The notes under the pieces were generated by a model. The model saw only the letters and a list, made by a program, of their open reading frames with translations, was not told the DNA's origin and searched no databases. From positions 30,941 through 94,940 of the forward strand of contig NZ_JOJM01000025.1 of the NCBI RefSeq assembly GCF_000720325.1: a stretch of 64,000 bases of DNA, in the 5' to 3' direction. The stretch is from Streptomyces sp. NRRL B-1347 (GTDB taxonomy: Bacteria; Actinomycetota; Actinomycetes; Streptomycetales; Streptomycetaceae). Below, in pieces: positions 63,621 to 64,000 of the stretch. Both the position numbers and the translations under genes were made by a program. The first letter of the stretch is position 1. The number at the start of each line of letters is the position of its first letter.

Positions 63621-64000
63621 AGGTCGCTCCCCGGTGGTGCCGTGGCTGTTGTTGTAGCCGTCAACTGTCCCGGATCATAGCTGTGTTCATGTGCCGATGC
63701 ATGGGCAGATGCACGTGCACGCGGCGTGGTGAGCTGGTTACAGCTCCCTCGCCACCGCGCCGAACCCCGCATGACATGCGAACGCCAGCCCCCGTCCATG
63801 ATCTTCCGCGCCGTCTCGCGCGCCGGGTTGTCCGGATCCGATTCCCTCGTGCATTAGGAACAGACGCGCGCGGAGGCCTTCTGGTGGCAGGTGAATTTTC
63901 CGGCGGCGCGCGGCGGGTACCGCGACGGGGCCGACACAGGGCTGATGCGCGGCCGATACGGGGCCTTCGCGGGGCGGTCCAGGGGGGCGGGGTCCAGGGG
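63621..64000. other. Right-end stretch without an assigned gene
   Basis: 380 bp. A minus-strand frame around 63700-63845 shows some Streptomyces codon bias (segment NPARETARKIMDGGW), but a TAA lies directly upstream and no start fits, so it may be a decayed fragment. Positions 63900-64000 are G-rich repeats (CCGATAC, GGGGCGG) near the window edge. Nothing else is supported. Confidence 0.45.

Noticed and set aside
63416..63845. Minus-strand frame with NPARETARKIMDGGW
   Set aside because: The bias is good for about 35 codons, but a TAA lies directly upstream, no start fits and its other end overlaps the DUF397 gene out of frame. At most it is a remnant.
63732..63851. 38-aa minus-strand ORF starting MHEGIGSG
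   Set aside because: It has no ribosome-binding site, no similarity and poor codon bias.

Overview
This window is chromosomal DNA of a Streptomyces or a very close relative. The evidence is very high GC with strong third-position GC bias, frequent GTG starts, many 4-bp ATGA/GTGA stop-start overlaps, and genus-typical genes: Lsr2, TipA, a WhiJ-type regulator/DUF397/anti-sigma-like ATPase trio, DUF3180, and a two-component pair of the NarL/DesK type. From memory, the order clpC - lsr2 - coaX/nadC/nadB/panC - nuoD2 - folP/folB/folK - folE - ftsH - hpt - tilS - dacB - ppa resembles the conserved core of the S. coelicolor chromosome around SCO3370-SCO3410. I see no tRNA, rRNA, insertion sequence, integrase, att site or CRISPR array.

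Layout. 1-3.8 kb: the start of a gene leaving the window, an AraC regulator, an MFS drug exporter divergent from its TetR regulator (clear operators between them), and a secreted M23 peptidase. 3.9-8.2 kb: an accessory-looking pair, a 1031-aa NACHT STAND NTPase followed by a DUF1016/YhcG-type protein whose nuclease motif is broken. This is the best candidate for a poorly described system, probably defence. 8.5-15.4 kb: clpC with two ClgR-like boxes upstream, an SCO3374-like gene overlapping lsr2 tail to tail, an ArgA-like acetyltransferase, an orphan BlaI regulator and three small or unknown genes, one with a sortase-like MAETG signal. 15.4-21 kb: a cofactor operon (DUF2520 protein - panC - nadB - nadC - coaX) for pantothenate/CoA and NAD synthesis. 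21-26.2 kb: a threonine-aldolase-like PLP enzyme, a DUF5937/ArsR regulator with a 13-bp-arm palindrome, and a two-component system flanked by a dispersed repeat.

26.2-31.6 kb: a MidA/NDUFAF7-type methyltransferase convergent with, and overlapping, a NuoD paralogue that is its likely substrate; then two PH-domain membrane proteins and a coiled-coil protein. 31.7-35.6 kb: a complete osmoprotectant ABC transporter. 35.7-39 kb: an esterase-fold membrane protein and an MprF-like lysyltransferase. 39-43.3 kb: folate genes (folP, an NTF2-fold protein with an acidic insertion, folB, folK, DUF3180), a 35-bp tandem repeat and folE. 43.3-50.9 kb: ftsH, hpt, tilS, a zinc metalloprotease and dacB on the minus strand, with ppa divergent. 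51-54 kb: a ThrE-type exporter and a DedA protein with a Q/Y/P-rich tail.

54-64 kb: tipA, with an internal TipAS start and a MerR-type promoter, divergent from a glutamate decarboxylase; a DrrAB-like ABC exporter and its PadR regulator sharing an operator; a DinB-fold protein; an aldehyde dehydrogenase; and the WhiJ-type trio. The accessory parts are regulator-plus-exporter sensing modules (TetR/MFS, PadR/ABC, TipA). The rest is housekeeping for cofactors, proteostasis and cell envelope.
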